From positions 17,092-81,091 of the forward strand of contig CACJIB010000003.1 of assembly GCA_902593405.1 (NCBI GenBank): DNA of 64,000 nucleotides, read 5' to 3'. The DNA comes from an uncultured Pelagibacteraceae bacterium (lineage in GTDB: Bacteria; Pseudomonadota; Alphaproteobacteria; Pelagibacterales; Pelagibacteraceae). The notes under the pieces are model-generated. The model had not been told where the DNA came from and did not search any database. It saw only the letters and a list, made by a program, of their open reading frames with translations. Both the position numbers and the translations under genes were made by a program. Shown here piece after piece: positions 16,480 through 25,698 of the stretch; the first letter of the stretch is position 1, and each line of letters begins with the position of its first letter.

Positions 16480-17280
16480 TTATTTCAATACAGACATAGG
16501 ATCAAGTCTTGTTTGAAACCAATTAATTCTAAAATCTAGGTGAGGTCCAGTTGATCTTCCTGTAGATCCTACGGTTCCTATTATATCTCCTCGATTAATT
16601 TGATCACCAACTGTGACTAATACATTTTCTAAATGAGAATATATTGTTGATATCCCGTGACCATGGTCCATTATAACAGTACCTCCTGTATAATATAAAT
16701 TATCTTCAGCCATAGTAACAATACCCGAACCAGAAGATTTAATCATCGTTCCTTGTTTGGCTGCAATATCTATTCCATAGTGAGGCCATCTTGGTTTACC
16801 ATTTAAAATTCTTTGACTACCATAAACACCACTGATTATGCCCTCTACTGGCATGATAAATTTTTCCTTAAAAAATTGTAAATCAGAATTAATAGCTCTT
16901 GCTTCTCCAATTGCATTATTTTCTTTTTTAATTCTTTTATAAACAGACTCAGGTGGGGTGACTTTACTTTCTGCCAAACCATCTATTCTTTGTATATTAT
17001 ATTTCCTCTTTAAAACTTTTTTTGTGACTATTGATTTTTTTCCATTAATAATTTTTGCAAATGTTAGATCATATTTTTGATCTCTGTCTATACCAAATAC
17101 AAAATAACCATCTTTTGAAACTTTTACTTCTTTTTTTCCGACCAAAATTTTAGCTTTAGGGTCAGTTTTGCCTAATATAAAATGACCTTGTAGAAATTTA
17201 CCTTGGAACTCAATAGCTTTAACTGGTGATGTAAAAATTAAAAAAACAAAAAAAAGTCTATAAATTATTGAGCTGTCCAT
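16480..17280 (-). CDS. M23 family metallopeptidase (LytM-type), exported
   Basis: This zinc peptidase of the LytM/M23 family is likely to act on peptidoglycan cross-links in the periplasm. The start at 17280 is chosen because it opens with a signal peptide (MDSSIIYRLFFVFLIFTSPVKA). A longer frame to 17343 adds 21 residues that spoil it. After a beta-rich N-terminal region the M23 domain spans about residues 140-265: H-x4-D in HYGIDIA, MDHGHGISTIYSHL with the catalytic HxH-type residues, and GRSTGPHLDFRI. Its 5' end overlaps the 3' end of the upstream SDR gene by 16 bases, so the two are probably co-transcribed. Confidence 0.85.
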   Translation of the reverse strand: MDSSIIYRLFFVFLIFTSPVKAIEFQGKFLQGHFILGKTDPKAKILVGKKEVKVSKDGYFVFGIDRDQKYDLTFAKIINGKKSIVTKKVLKRKYNIQRIDGLAESKVTPPESVYKRIKKENNAIGEARAINSDLQFFKEKFIMPVEGIISGVYGSQRILNGKPRWPHYGIDIAAKQGTMIKSSGSGIVTMAEDNLYYTGGTVIMDHGHGISTIYSHLENVLVTVGDQINRGDIIGTVGSTGRSTGPHLDFRINWFQTRLDPMSVLK

Positions 17281-18023
17281 CCACCATCTATAATTATTGA
17301 TGTTCCAGTTATCATTGAAGATGCTGATGATGCCAAAAAGCATACTGTTGTAGCAATATCACTTTCAGTGGCCGCTTTTCCTATTGGTATATTTCCAAGG
17401 GCTAATTTTTTAAATTTTTTGTTTTTAAAAAAATTTTTAACCATAGGTGTTTCAACAAAAGTAGGCGCTACCGTATTAACTCTGATATTTTTTTTTGCTA
17501 ACTCTACACCCATTCCTTTAGTTAGTCCTTCTATTCCAAATTTTGTCATATTGTATACGTTTCTACCACTCATACCAACATGACCTAGTTGAGATGACAT
17601 ATTTATAATTGAGCCAGGTCTTTTTTTATTTTTTAGCATCTTTTTTACAACTATTTGTGCCACGTTAAATGCTGCTTTTAGATTTAAATCTACGAGGTAA
17701 TTCATACTTTTTTGTTTAATTTTTTCAAAGGGCTCCGGAATATTAGTTCCTGCATTGTTTACCAGCACATCAATAATTTTAATTTTTTCTAATTTTTGTT
17801 TTAAATCTTTATAGTTCATTACATCGCACGAAACTTTAATAATTTTCCCCTTAACTTTTTTAATATCCTTTTCTAATTTATTTAAATCTGAGGGAGTTCT
17901 ACTTAGAGCTATAACTGTTGCACCTGCTTCAGCTAGTGCGATGGAACAAGCTCTTCCCAATCCTTTACCTGCACCAGTAACTAAAGCATATTTGTTTTTT
18001 AGATTTATTTTTTGAAGATACAT
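17265..18023 (-). CDS. SDR family NAD(P)-dependent oxidoreductase
   Basis: This 252-aa classical short-chain dehydrogenase/reductase resembles gluconate 5-dehydrogenase or 3-oxoacyl-ACP reductase. The cofactor motif TGAGKGLGRA lies near 16-25, NNAG near 88-91, the catalytic Ser in NMSSQLG near 141, and Tyr-x3-Lys in YNMTKFG near 155-161. The C-terminal segment ITGTSIIIDGGWTAQ is typical. It overlaps the M23 gene downstream and its start abuts the TerC-family gene. The natural substrate cannot be told from sequence. Confidence 0.88.
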   Translation of the reverse strand: MYLQKINLKNKYALVTGAGKGLGRACSIALAEAGATVIALSRTPSDLNKLEKDIKKVKGKIIKVSCDVMNYKDLKQKLEKIKIIDVLVNNAGTNIPEPFEKIKQKSMNYLVDLNLKAAFNVAQIVVKKMLKNKKRPGSIINMSSQLGHVGMSGRNVYNMTKFGIEGLTKGMGVELAKKNIRVNTVAPTFVETPMVKNFFKNKKFKKLALGNIPIGKAATESDIATTVCFLASSASSMITGTSIIIDGGWTAQ

Positions 18024-18616
18024 TAAAAGAATATTATTTTAATATCTGTGTAAATCAACTCTACAGCTACTATTAATATTGCTAATAATCCAACCCAAGC
18101 AATCCATTTATATTTTTTAATCCATCCAGATATTAATGTTGCTGCAGTTGCCATTAAAATGATTGATAACACTAACCCAAATACAAGTAGTCCATAATGA
18201 TCGCCTGCTGCGCCTGCAACTCCTAAAACATTATCTAAACTCATTGTAAAATCTGCCAGTAGAACTGTCCAAATAGCCTTTAAAAAACTAGAATTGTCTA
18301 CTTTAACATTCTCTTCTGTTTCTGAACCTTTGATTACATCTACATATAGTTTGTAAACAATATAAAGTAATAAAATTCCCCCTATTAATCTTAATCCAGT
18401 TATTTGTAGTAGATAAGCTGTGAGTAGCGTTAGAATTATTCTTAAAATTACAGCACCACCGATACCCCAGAATATAACTTTTTTTCTTTGTTCGACTGGA
18501 AATTTAGATGCAACCATTCCAATTATAATTGCATTATCTCCTGCTAAAACTAGATCAATAAAAATGATTTGAGTTAATATTGCTATTTGCTCAGGTGTAA
18601 AAAATTCTGCAAACAT
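18023..18616 (-). CDS. TerC/YjbE family integral membrane protein
   Basis: This 197-aa membrane protein has about six to seven helices and belongs to the TerC family, YjbE-like branch, linked to metal (manganese) homeostasis and to metalation of exported proteins. The two acidic family motifs are visible: IDLVLAGDNAIIIGM (20-34) and DFTMSLDNVLGVAGAAG (about 121-137), whose Asp and Asn are thought to bind metal. It shares single bases with both neighbouring genes, so a GMC oxidoreductase-TerC-SDR-M23 transcript is likely. Confidence 0.87.
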   Translation of the reverse strand: MFAEFFTPEQIAILTQIIFIDLVLAGDNAIIIGMVASKFPVEQRKKVIFWGIGGAVILRIILTLLTAYLLQITGLRLIGGILLLYIVYKLYVDVIKGSETEENVKVDNSSFLKAIWTVLLADFTMSLDNVLGVAGAAGDHYGLLVFGLVLSIILMATAATLISGWIKKYKWIAWVGLLAILIVAVELIYTDIKIIFF

Positions 18617-20211
18617 TATTGTTGTAGTATCATGTCTGCACCTTTTTCTGCAATCATTATTGTTGGGGCATTTGTATTACCTGAAGTGATGTTTGGCATT
18701 ATTGATGCATCTATAACTCTCAAATTATTAATACCCCTAACCTTAAGTTTTTCATCTACTACAGACATTTCATCTTGACCCATTTTACAAGTTCCAACTG
18801 GGTGAAAAATAGTTTGAGCATAATTAGAGGCTTCTTTAACTAATTCCTCATCGTCATTTAAATGAATGCCAGGTCTGTATTCTTCTGGAGTGTATTTTTT
18901 GAAAGTTTTCGACTCCATTATAATTTTTCTAGTTAATTTAAGTCCTTTAGCTGCAATCATTCTATCGTGATCAGTTGATAGATAGTTTTGTTTTATTTTT
19001 GCATAAGTTCTTGAGTCTTTATCAACAATGCTAACATGCCCTCTACTTGTTGGTCTGATATTTGAAACAGTAGGGGTGAATGCATGAAAATCATGATTTT
19101 TTGTAGCTCCCAAAGTATCCATGCTCATAGGCTGAACATGCCATTGTAAGTCTGGTAGTTCTAAAGATGGATCGCTTTTAGCAAACATACAAAGTTGACT
19201 AGCACCCATGGTCATTGGGCCACTTCTTTTAAAAATATATTCTAAGCCAATCATTAAATTTCCAAACAAACTATTAATTTTTTTATTCAGGGATTTTAAT
19301 CCATTAATTTTATAAATGGGTCTAAGCATTAAATGATCGTGTAAATTTTCTCCAACCCCATTTAAATTTTGCACCATATCAATTCCAAGATTTTTAAGTT
19401 TTTCAGGATTTCCTATACCAGAAACTTGTAAGATTTGAGGAGATCCGATAGCCCCTGATGAAATTATAATTTCTTTATTTGCTTGAACCTTTTTTAATTC
19501 ATTTCCTTCCCAATACTCAATTTCTTTAGCAGTTTTATTTTCAAAATTTATTTTTTTGACATGTGAATGAGTTAAAATTTTTAAATTTTTCCTGCTCTTG
19601 ATTGGGTTTAAATATCCAACAGATGTACTACATCTGAAGCCATCCTTTTCAGTTACTTGGAAATAACCACAGCCATGATTATCACCAGTATTAAAATCTT
19701 TTGTTTTTGGAATACCAAATTCCTCAGCAGCATTTTGAAATTCATCTAGAAGAGGCAGATGTATTCTTTGATCTGAAACAGATAAAGGGCCTCCAACTCC
19801 ATGGAACTCATCTTTTCCTCTTTCTTGGTTTTCTGCTTTAATAAAATAAGGCAAAACATCATCCCAACCCCAGCCAGTATTACCTAATTGTCTCCAAATA
19901 TCATAATCTCTGTGTTGACCTCTAATATAAAGCAGACCATTTATAGAAGAACTGCCTCCTAATGTTTTTCCTCTAGGATACCTAATAGAAATATTGTTCA
20001 TGCTCTCATCTGGTTCTGTTTTGTAGCACCAATCAGTCTTTGGGTTATGCATTGTTTTGAAATAACCAACAGGAATATGAATCCAAGGATAATTATCCTT
20101 GCCACCAGCTTCTACTAAAAGCACTTTATTTAAAGGATTTTCAGATAACCTGTTAGCAAGTACGCATCCTGCTGATCCAGCACCTAAAATTATAAAATCA
20201 AAATTATCCAT
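18616..20211 (-). CDS. GMC family FAD-dependent oxidoreductase (choline dehydrogenase-like)
   Basis: This glucose-methanol-choline family flavoprotein is about 531 aa from the chosen start. The ATG at 20211 directly precedes the FAD motif FIILGAGSAGCVLANRLSE. A longer frame to 20292 adds 27 residues without family features. Further signatures are YPRGKTLGGSSSINGLLYIRG near 80-100 and SGAIGSPQILQVSGIG near 257-272. The active-site His is in FHPVGTCKMG, with NTNAPTIMIAEKGAD at the end. It oxidises an alcohol. Choline is one option, but no betaine aldehyde dehydrogenase is adjacent. It diverges from the TRAP transporter operon. Confidence 0.88.
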   Translation of the reverse strand: MDNFDFIILGAGSAGCVLANRLSENPLNKVLLVEAGGKDNYPWIHIPVGYFKTMHNPKTDWCYKTEPDESMNNISIRYPRGKTLGGSSSINGLLYIRGQHRDYDIWRQLGNTGWGWDDVLPYFIKAENQERGKDEFHGVGGPLSVSDQRIHLPLLDEFQNAAEEFGIPKTKDFNTGDNHGCGYFQVTEKDGFRCSTSVGYLNPIKSRKNLKILTHSHVKKINFENKTAKEIEYWEGNELKKVQANKEIIISSGAIGSPQILQVSGIGNPEKLKNLGIDMVQNLNGVGENLHDHLMLRPIYKINGLKSLNKKINSLFGNLMIGLEYIFKRSGPMTMGASQLCMFAKSDPSLELPDLQWHVQPMSMDTLGATKNHDFHAFTPTVSNIRPTSRGHVSIVDKDSRTYAKIKQNYLSTDHDRMIAAKGLKLTRKIIMESKTFKKYTPEEYRPGIHLNDDEELVKEASNYAQTIFHPVGTCKMGQDEMSVVDEKLKVRGINNLRVIDASIMPNITSGNTNAPTIMIAEKGADMILQQ

Positions 20212-20356
20212 ATTAGAACTCTTATAAATTAAATTTTTTTTATTTGTTATATTTCTGTACACAAAAATATCCAAATAATCCAATATTAGCACTTGTTTTA
20301 GATTTCATTCTTTGACAAGCTTTCGTTTTTAAAAATAAAGAGAGGGAAAAAACGAT

Positions 20357-21451
20357 ATGAGAAAAATCATTTCAATGTTATTTGCAGTTGCTATGGTATT
20401 TGGATTTATTTCAAACGCTAATGCTGCAAAAACACTAAAATGTCAGACAGTTCTTAACACTAAGGCTGATGAAGTTAAAATGTTAAAAGACTTTACTGAC
20501 ACTGTTACAACTTTGACAGGTGGATCTCTTAAGTTTGAAATTATGCCTGCAGGAGCAGTTGTTGGTGTAAAAGAAACTTTAGATGCTGTTGATAAAGGAC
20601 TTATCGACTGTGGATTTGCTTGGACACACTATTGGTCAGGTGATCACCCTGCCGCTATGTTATTTGGTTCGCCAGTAGCAGGTGGTGGTGTTGGTATTGA
20701 CAACATCGCATTCTTATCATGGTTTCAGTATGGTGGAGGAAAAGAGCTATACGATAGACTATGGAAAGAAATGGGAAGAGATATTAAAGGATTTATGATT
20801 CAACCAGTTGGTCCTGAAGCTTTAGGTTGGTTTCCAAAACCAATTAAAGATATGGCTGATTTTAGAAAATATAAATTCAGAACTCCTCCAGGAATTCCAG
20901 GACAAACTTATAAAGACATCGGTATAGCGTCTGTTGCTATGGGTGGTGGAGACATTTTACCAGCTTTAGAAGCAGGAACTATTGATGCTGCTGAATGGTG
21001 TTGTCCAAAGCCAGACTTAACGTTTGGTTTCCAAAAAGTATTAAAGCACTACTACTTACAAGGTTTACACCAAGTAGTCGTAAATGCTGACTTTTATATT
21101 ACTGGAAAAACATATGAAGCTATGAGCGCTCATGAGAAGAAGTCTCTAGAAGTTGCAGCAAATGCATCTTTAGCAAAATCTCTAAGTTACAGAATCTATG
21201 AAAACGGAAAAGCTTTAAAAGAGCTTACAGAAGTTCATGGTGTAAAATTAGAAGATACTCCTTCTGATTACTTCACAGAATACATGGCAGCTGCTAAGAA
21301 AAGTTTGGAAACAAATGCAGCTAAAAATGCATTCTTTGCTGAAGTTTGGGACTCTATGAAAGAATTTGCTGATATCGCAGTTCCTTTCTGGAGTGGTGCT
21401 CAAATGTCTAATGCGAAGCTAGGTATGGCTCACGCAGCAACATTAAAGTAA
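20357..21451 (+). CDS. dctP: TRAP transporter substrate-binding protein, DctP/TakP-like
   Basis: This periplasmic binding protein of a TRAP transporter has 364 aa. The signal peptide spans about residues 1-23 (MRKIISMLFAVAMVFG...NANA). A family segment GTIDAAEWCCPKPDLTFGFQKV with YYLQGLHQ near 210-240 resembles the TakP (2-oxoacid-binding) group, where the matching region contacts ligand and metal. The CCPKPD version, with two adjacent Cys, is unusual. The purine-rich site AGAGAGGG precedes the ATG. The gene is followed by a strong terminator, so the binding protein is probably made in excess over the permeases. Ligand unknown, likely a small organic acid or sulfonate. Confidence 0.92.
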   Translation: MRKIISMLFAVAMVFGFISNANAAKTLKCQTVLNTKADEVKMLKDFTDTVTTLTGGSLKFEIMPAGAVVGVKETLDAVDKGLIDCGFAWTHYWSGDHPAAMLFGSPVAGGGVGIDNIAFLSWFQYGGGKELYDRLWKEMGRDIKGFMIQPVGPEALGWFPKPIKDMADFRKYKFRTPPGIPGQTYKDIGIASVAMGGGDILPALEAGTIDAAEWCCPKPDLTFGFQKVLKHYYLQGLHQVVVNADFYITGKTYEAMSAHEKKSLEVAANASLAKSLSYRIYENGKALKELTEVHGVKLEDTPSDYFTEYMAAAKKSLETNAAKNAFFAEVWDSMKEFADIAVPFWSGAQMSNAKLGMAHAATLK

Positions 21452-21470
21452 TCATTAAATAATCTTTACG

Positions 21471-21505
21471 TTAGAGCGGACTTAATAGTCCGCTCTAATT
21501 TTTTT
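21471..21505 (+). terminator. Strong intrinsic terminator between dctP and dctQ
   Basis: A perfect 12-bp stem pairs TTAGAGCGGACT (21471-21482) with AGTCCGCTCTAA (21487-21498), with a TAAT loop and a run of seven T behind it. It is the clearest Rho-independent terminator in the window. It lies inside the transporter operon, suggesting partial termination that sets a high binding-protein to permease ratio. Confidence 0.9.
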
Positions 21506-21517
21506 ATATAAAATTTT

Positions 21518-22132
21518 ATGGCAGACGAACCAGGTAAACTAGATATTTCAGATGAAATGATTGCCGAAAGGCGAGGTGGTTCAGGAAAAATGCCAAGTGA
21601 TATGCCGTCATGGATGGCAAGTTTAATTGTTAATATCGATAAATTTAGCAAGTGGGTTGGTAACGTTGTTTGTTGGATATTGATGCCGTTAATTTTTGCA
21701 ATGACGTATGAAGTTCTTGCTAGAAAATTATTTCATTCACCAACTATTTGGGCTTATGACATCAGTCGATTTTTATATGGTGCACTTTTTATGTTGGGCG
21801 CTGGTTATGCACTATCTAAAGGTGTTCATATAAGAGCTGATTTTTTATACAGAAATTTTAAAACCAAAAATCAAGGCACAATTGATTTTTGGTTATATAT
21901 TTTGTTTTATTTTCCAGGCTTACTTGTGTTCCTTTATATGACTATTGGATATGTTGGAGAATCTATTCAAAGAGGTGAGAGAGGAATGGATACAACATGG
22001 ATGCCATATATGTGGCCAATAAAAACTTGCCTACTAATTGGTATAATATTTTTACTAATCCAAGGTATTTCAGAATTATTTAAAAGTTATTGGGCTGCTA
22101 CAAGAGGGAAGTGGCCAGGAGAAGATAAATGA
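21518..22132 (+). CDS. dctQ: TRAP transporter small permease subunit
   Basis: This 204-aa small membrane subunit (DctQ family) of the TRAP transporter has four helices expected and seen after a hydrophilic N-terminal stretch of about 45 residues. The conserved stretch runs from FAMTYEVLARKLFHSPTIWAYD to GALFMLGAGYALSKGVHIRADFLY (about 66-110). The long N-terminal extension, rich in charged residues, is unusual for this family, which is usually 150-180 aa. The stop overlaps the dctM start by four bases, indicating translational coupling. Confidence 0.9.
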   Translation: MADEPGKLDISDEMIAERRGGSGKMPSDMPSWMASLIVNIDKFSKWVGNVVCWILMPLIFAMTYEVLARKLFHSPTIWAYDISRFLYGALFMLGAGYALSKGVHIRADFLYRNFKTKNQGTIDFWLYILFYFPGLLVFLYMTIGYVGESIQRGERGMDTTWMPYMWPIKTCLLIGIIFLLIQGISELFKSYWAATRGKWPGEDK

Positions 22133-23463
22133 TAGCTGAATTTATAGATCCAGCCATTTTAGGTTTTATTTTAGTAGGAGTAATGTTGTTTGCTATCTTT
22201 GTTGGATTTCCAATTTCATTTACATTAATTTTCTTAGGTTTTGTATTTGGGTATCTAGGTTTTGGAAAACTAGTCTTTTATTTAATGACCCTTCAGTTCT
22301 CGATGGTCATGACCGAACAAACTCTCGCCGCTGTCCCGCTCTTTGTCTTTATGGGTATTATGATGGAGCAGGCAGGACTGATGGAAAGATTATTTTCGTC
22401 ATTTCAAATGATGCTGGCAAGAGTAAGAGGTGCATTATATTATGCTGTTTTGTTTGTTTCAGTCATCTTCGCAGCTGCAACAGGAATTGTTGGTGCCTCA
22501 GTAACTATTCTTGGAATAATGGCCGCAAAATCAATGAATAGATCTGGTTATGACGTAAGACTTGCAGCTGGTACAATTACTGCTGGCGGAACCTTAGGAA
22601 TTTTAATTCCACCAAGTATTATGCTTGTTGTGATGGGTCCAATTATGGAAATTCCTGTAATTGATCTATTTGCTGCAGCTATAATTCCTGGAATACTTCT
22701 TGCAAGTTTATACGCTGGCTACACAACAATAAGATGTATGATAAATCCTAAACTAGGTCCTGTAATTCCAGAAGAAATGAGAGCAGCGAGCATGAAAGAA
22801 GTTTGGATTGAATTCTTCTTAGGTTTGGTTCCTCCTGCAGCTCTAGTTTTTGCTGCGTTAGGAAGTATTTTATTTGGTTTTGCAACACCAACCGAAGCTG
22901 CTGGTTGTGGTGCAATGGGAGCATTATTGCTTTCATTAGCATATAAAAAATTAACTCTATCTAAACTCCAAGAAGCACTAGTTAAAACTTTAGAGATTAC
23001 TGCTTTAATAATGGTTTTAGTTGCTGCATCAAACTTTTTTGGTGCTGTATTTGCAAGACTTGGTACTCCAACATTGTTAACTGAATTTTTGTTAGGTTTA
23101 GAGATGAACAAATATTTTATTTTAGCAATTGTAATGGTTGCTATATTTTTATTAGGTTGGCCATTGGAATGGGTTCCAATTGTGATGATTATTGTACCAA
23201 TTATTTTGCCATTAATTGAAGCTTTGGGCTTTAATTTAACTTGGTTTGCAATATTGGTTGCTGTCAATCTCCAGACCGCCTGGCTGTCTCCACCTGTAGC
23301 TTTGTCTGCATATTTCTTAAAAGGCGTAGTTCCTGAATGGGATTTAAAAGATATTTATTATGGAATGATGCAGTTTATGGTTCTACAAATTATAGGCTTA
23401 GTTTTAATCATCATATTTCCTAAGATTGCCTTATGGTTACCAACTCTCTTATATGGACAGTAG
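22129..23463 (+). CDS. dctM: TRAP transporter large permease subunit
   Basis: This is the large membrane subunit (DctM) of the sodium-driven TRAP transporter, 444 aa with about twelve helices. Typical segments are FVGFPISFTLIFLG, AAATGIVGASVTILGIMA, TAGGTLGILIPPSIMLVVMG (about 143-165), FGFATPTEAAGCGAMGALLL (about 245-264) and LGWPLEWVPIVMIIVPIILP. With DctP and DctQ it imports one small organic anion, possibly a sulfonate given the region. Substrate assignment is inference. Confidence 0.94.
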   Translation: MIAEFIDPAILGFILVGVMLFAIFVGFPISFTLIFLGFVFGYLGFGKLVFYLMTLQFSMVMTEQTLAAVPLFVFMGIMMEQAGLMERLFSSFQMMLARVRGALYYAVLFVSVIFAAATGIVGASVTILGIMAAKSMNRSGYDVRLAAGTITAGGTLGILIPPSIMLVVMGPIMEIPVIDLFAAAIIPGILLASLYAGYTTIRCMINPKLGPVIPEEMRAASMKEVWIEFFLGLVPPAALVFAALGSILFGFATPTEAAGCGAMGALLLSLAYKKLTLSKLQEALVKTLEITALIMVLVAASNFFGAVFARLGTPTLLTEFLLGLEMNKYFILAIVMVAIFLLGWPLEWVPIVMIIVPIILPLIEALGFNLTWFAILVAVNLQTAWLSPPVALSAYFLKGVVPEWDLKDIYYGMMQFMVLQIIGLVLIIIFPKIALWLPTLLYGQ

Positions 23464-23488
23464 AATTTATTAGTTTAAAATAAATTTC

Positions 23489-24946
23489 GTGAATCAACCT
23501 AAAGTAAAATACTCTCTTTCTAATTGGGACTTAGTCACAGTTAATCCAAATTATAAAACTTGGAATTGGAAAGATCTATTTTGTTTTTGGGGCGCAAATG
23601 TACAGAGTATAATTGGTTTTTCATTAATTTCCTCTTTATACTTAATGTATAGTTTAAATATTTTTGTAGTTTTTTTTGGAATCATATTAGGATCTTTTTT
23701 TGTTTATTTATTTTCAAATATTATTGGAAAACCTTCCCAAAAATTTGGTTTACCATTTGCAGTATTGTTAAGGTCCTCACTAGGATTTAATGGTGCTAAA
23801 TTTTTTGGGTTAATCAGAAGTTTAGTTGGAATTTTTTTATTTGGAATTCAAACTTATTTTTTATCTAAAATTTTAGTTTACTTACTTAGAATAGTAATTT
23901 TTTCCGTAGATAATTCTTTATTACAGCAGGAAATATTTATTTTTTATTATTTTGGTATGAATATTATTGATTGGTCTGCAATAATAACCACAATTATTTT
24001 ACAGACTTTGTTTTTTACTGTTGGGATGCAGTACAATAAGAAAATAATTAATTTCTCTGCGATAACAGTCTATGCCGGTATGCTGATTTTTTTCTTTGTT
24101 GTTTTATTAAGTGATGTAAAAATAACTACTAAAGCTTTTTCAAATATTTTTAATTTAAATAATTTTTTAGATGTAAATAATTTAGCACCTTTATTGACAG
24201 TTGCTGGAACAATATTTGCCTATTTTTCAATTTTAATAATTAGTTTTGGTGATTTTTCTAGATATGTAAAAAATGAGAAAGAATTAAAAAAAGGAAACTT
24301 AAGTTTAATTTTGAATTTAATTATTTTTTCATTTTTATCTGTTTTCATTGTTATAGGATCCGATGTTTTTCTTAATCAAAAATTTTCAGATATAGACAGA
24401 ATTTTTACCAATCCGACAGATATAGTGGGAAAATTTGATAATATACATATAACAATAGTCGTTCTATTTTTTATTATAATTGCTTCAGCTTCTACAAATT
24501 TAGTTGCCAATTTTATTCCATCTCAATACTCTCTAATAAATTTTGCTCCTTCAATATTAAGTTTAAAAAGCGCTAGTTATTTAATTGCTTTTTTTGGTTT
24601 ATTGATTGCAATATTCTGGCTGACTATATTGAGCCAAATAGGAATTTTATCATTTGTTGATACTTTTGGTGCTTTCTTTGGTCCTTTATTTGGAGTGATG
24701 GCAGCTGATTATTATTTAATCAAAAATCAAGAAGTAAGTAATAAAGATCTATATTCTATAGACAAAGAGAGCGCTTATTATTATTCAGGTGGTTGGCATA
24801 TAAAAGGTATTTATTCTTTAATATTAGGATTTATTTTTTCAGCGTCAACAATTTGGAATACTAATTTAATGTTTTTACAATCTTATGCTTGGATAATAGG
24901 TGCATTTGTTGCGTGGATGACATACTACTTGTTAGCAAAAAAATAA
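23489..24946 (+). CDS. NCS1 family nucleobase/cation symporter-type permease
   Basis: This 485-aa permease of the nucleobase:cation symporter-1 family carries purines, pyrimidines, hydantoins, thiamine precursors or allantoin. The N-terminal NPNYKTWNWKDLFCFWGANVQ and the first helix with Gly-rich turns are characteristic. About twelve helices follow, with FGDFSRYVKNEKELKKGN near 252-269, a diagnostic NCS1 segment. The start codon is GTG. It follows dctM by 25 bases and may be in the same transcript, with an SDR gene after it. The substrate is unknown. Confidence 0.85.
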   Translation: MNQPKVKYSLSNWDLVTVNPNYKTWNWKDLFCFWGANVQSIIGFSLISSLYLMYSLNIFVVFFGIILGSFFVYLFSNIIGKPSQKFGLPFAVLLRSSLGFNGAKFFGLIRSLVGIFLFGIQTYFLSKILVYLLRIVIFSVDNSLLQQEIFIFYYFGMNIIDWSAIITTIILQTLFFTVGMQYNKKIINFSAITVYAGMLIFFFVVLLSDVKITTKAFSNIFNLNNFLDVNNLAPLLTVAGTIFAYFSILIISFGDFSRYVKNEKELKKGNLSLILNLIIFSFLSVFIVIGSDVFLNQKFSDIDRIFTNPTDIVGKFDNIHITIVVLFFIIIASASTNLVANFIPSQYSLINFAPSILSLKSASYLIAFFGLLIAIFWLTILSQIGILSFVDTFGAFFGPLFGVMAADYYLIKNQEVSNKDLYSIDKESAYYYSGGWHIKGIYSLILGFIFSASTIWNTNLMFLQSYAWIIGAFVAWMTYYLLAKK

Positions 24947-24951
24947 TTTTA

Positions 24952-25698
24952 ATGCACACATTTGATTTTAAAAATAGAACAGCTGTAGTTACTGGTGGAG
25001 CCCAAGGGTTTGGTTTAGATGTTGCAAAAAGATTTTTAGAGTCTGGTGCTACAGTATTTATATGGGATATCGATGAAAAGCTTCTTAAGTCTGCTGTTGA
25101 TGAAGTAAAAAACCCTAACTTATTTTACAGTGTAGTTGATATATCAAATTATCAAGATGTAGAGAAAAACGTTGCAGACATAACCTCAAAATCAAATATA
25201 GATATTTTAATCAATAATGCCGGAATAACAGGTCCTACAGGTCCTTTATGGGAGTATGATGTCGATATGTGGAATAAAATAGTCCAGATAAATTTAATGG
25301 GTACTTTCAACTGCTGTCGGGCAATTGTACCAAATATGATTAAAAATAACTATGGAAGAATCGTTAATGTAGCTTCCGTTGCAGGTAAAGATGGTAATGC
25401 AAATGCAAGCGCGTATAGCTCAGGAAAAGCTGGCGCAATTGGGTTAACGAAAGCTTTGGGTAAAGAATTAGCTGACAAAGATATAGCTGTAAACGCTGTC
25501 ACTCCAGCAGGTGCTAAAACTAGAATTTTAGATCAAATGAGTAAAGAGCATGTACAAAGAATGCTGTCAAAGGTGCCAAGAGGAAGATTTCTTGAAATAC
25601 ATGAGTTTACTTCACTAGTTTGCTGGCTTTCTTCACAAGAAAACACTTTTTCTACAGCTGCGGTATTTGATATTAGTGGTGGTAGATCCACATATTAG
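24952..25698 (+). CDS. SDR family NAD(P)-dependent oxidoreductase
   Basis: This short-chain dehydrogenase is about 248 aa from the ATG at 24952. A longer frame from 24889 runs inside the permease gene and is not favoured. The cofactor motif TGGAQGFGLDVA lies near 13-24, NNAG near 85-88, and the catalytic Ser in NVASVAG near 141 with the active-site Tyr-x3-Lys in YSSGKAG near 154. The C-terminal half has the PAGAKTRIL turn. It resembles 3-oxoacyl-ACP reductase and sugar dehydrogenases. The close link to transporter genes suggests a catabolic step on an imported alcohol. Confidence 0.85.
   Translation: MHTFDFKNRTAVVTGGAQGFGLDVAKRFLESGATVFIWDIDEKLLKSAVDEVKNPNLFYSVVDISNYQDVEKNVADITSKSNIDILINNAGITGPTGPLWEYDVDMWNKIVQINLMGTFNCCRAIVPNMIKNNYGRIVNVASVAGKDGNANASAYSSGKAGAIGLTKALGKELADKDIAVNAVTPAGAKTRILDQMSKEHVQRMLSKVPRGRFLEIHEFTSLVCWLSSQENTFSTAAVFDISGGRSTY

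Noticed and set aside
20312..20340. Perfect TTGACA before dctP considered as a promoter
   Set aside because: The matching -10 would overlap the ribosome-binding site at 20340-20344, giving a transcript without it. No good TATAAT is found at the right distance.
22719..23267. 182-aa ORF on the - strand inside dctM
   Set aside because: It is a shadow of the conserved permease frame: the + strand protein has clear DctM signatures and the antisense product has no recognisable domain.
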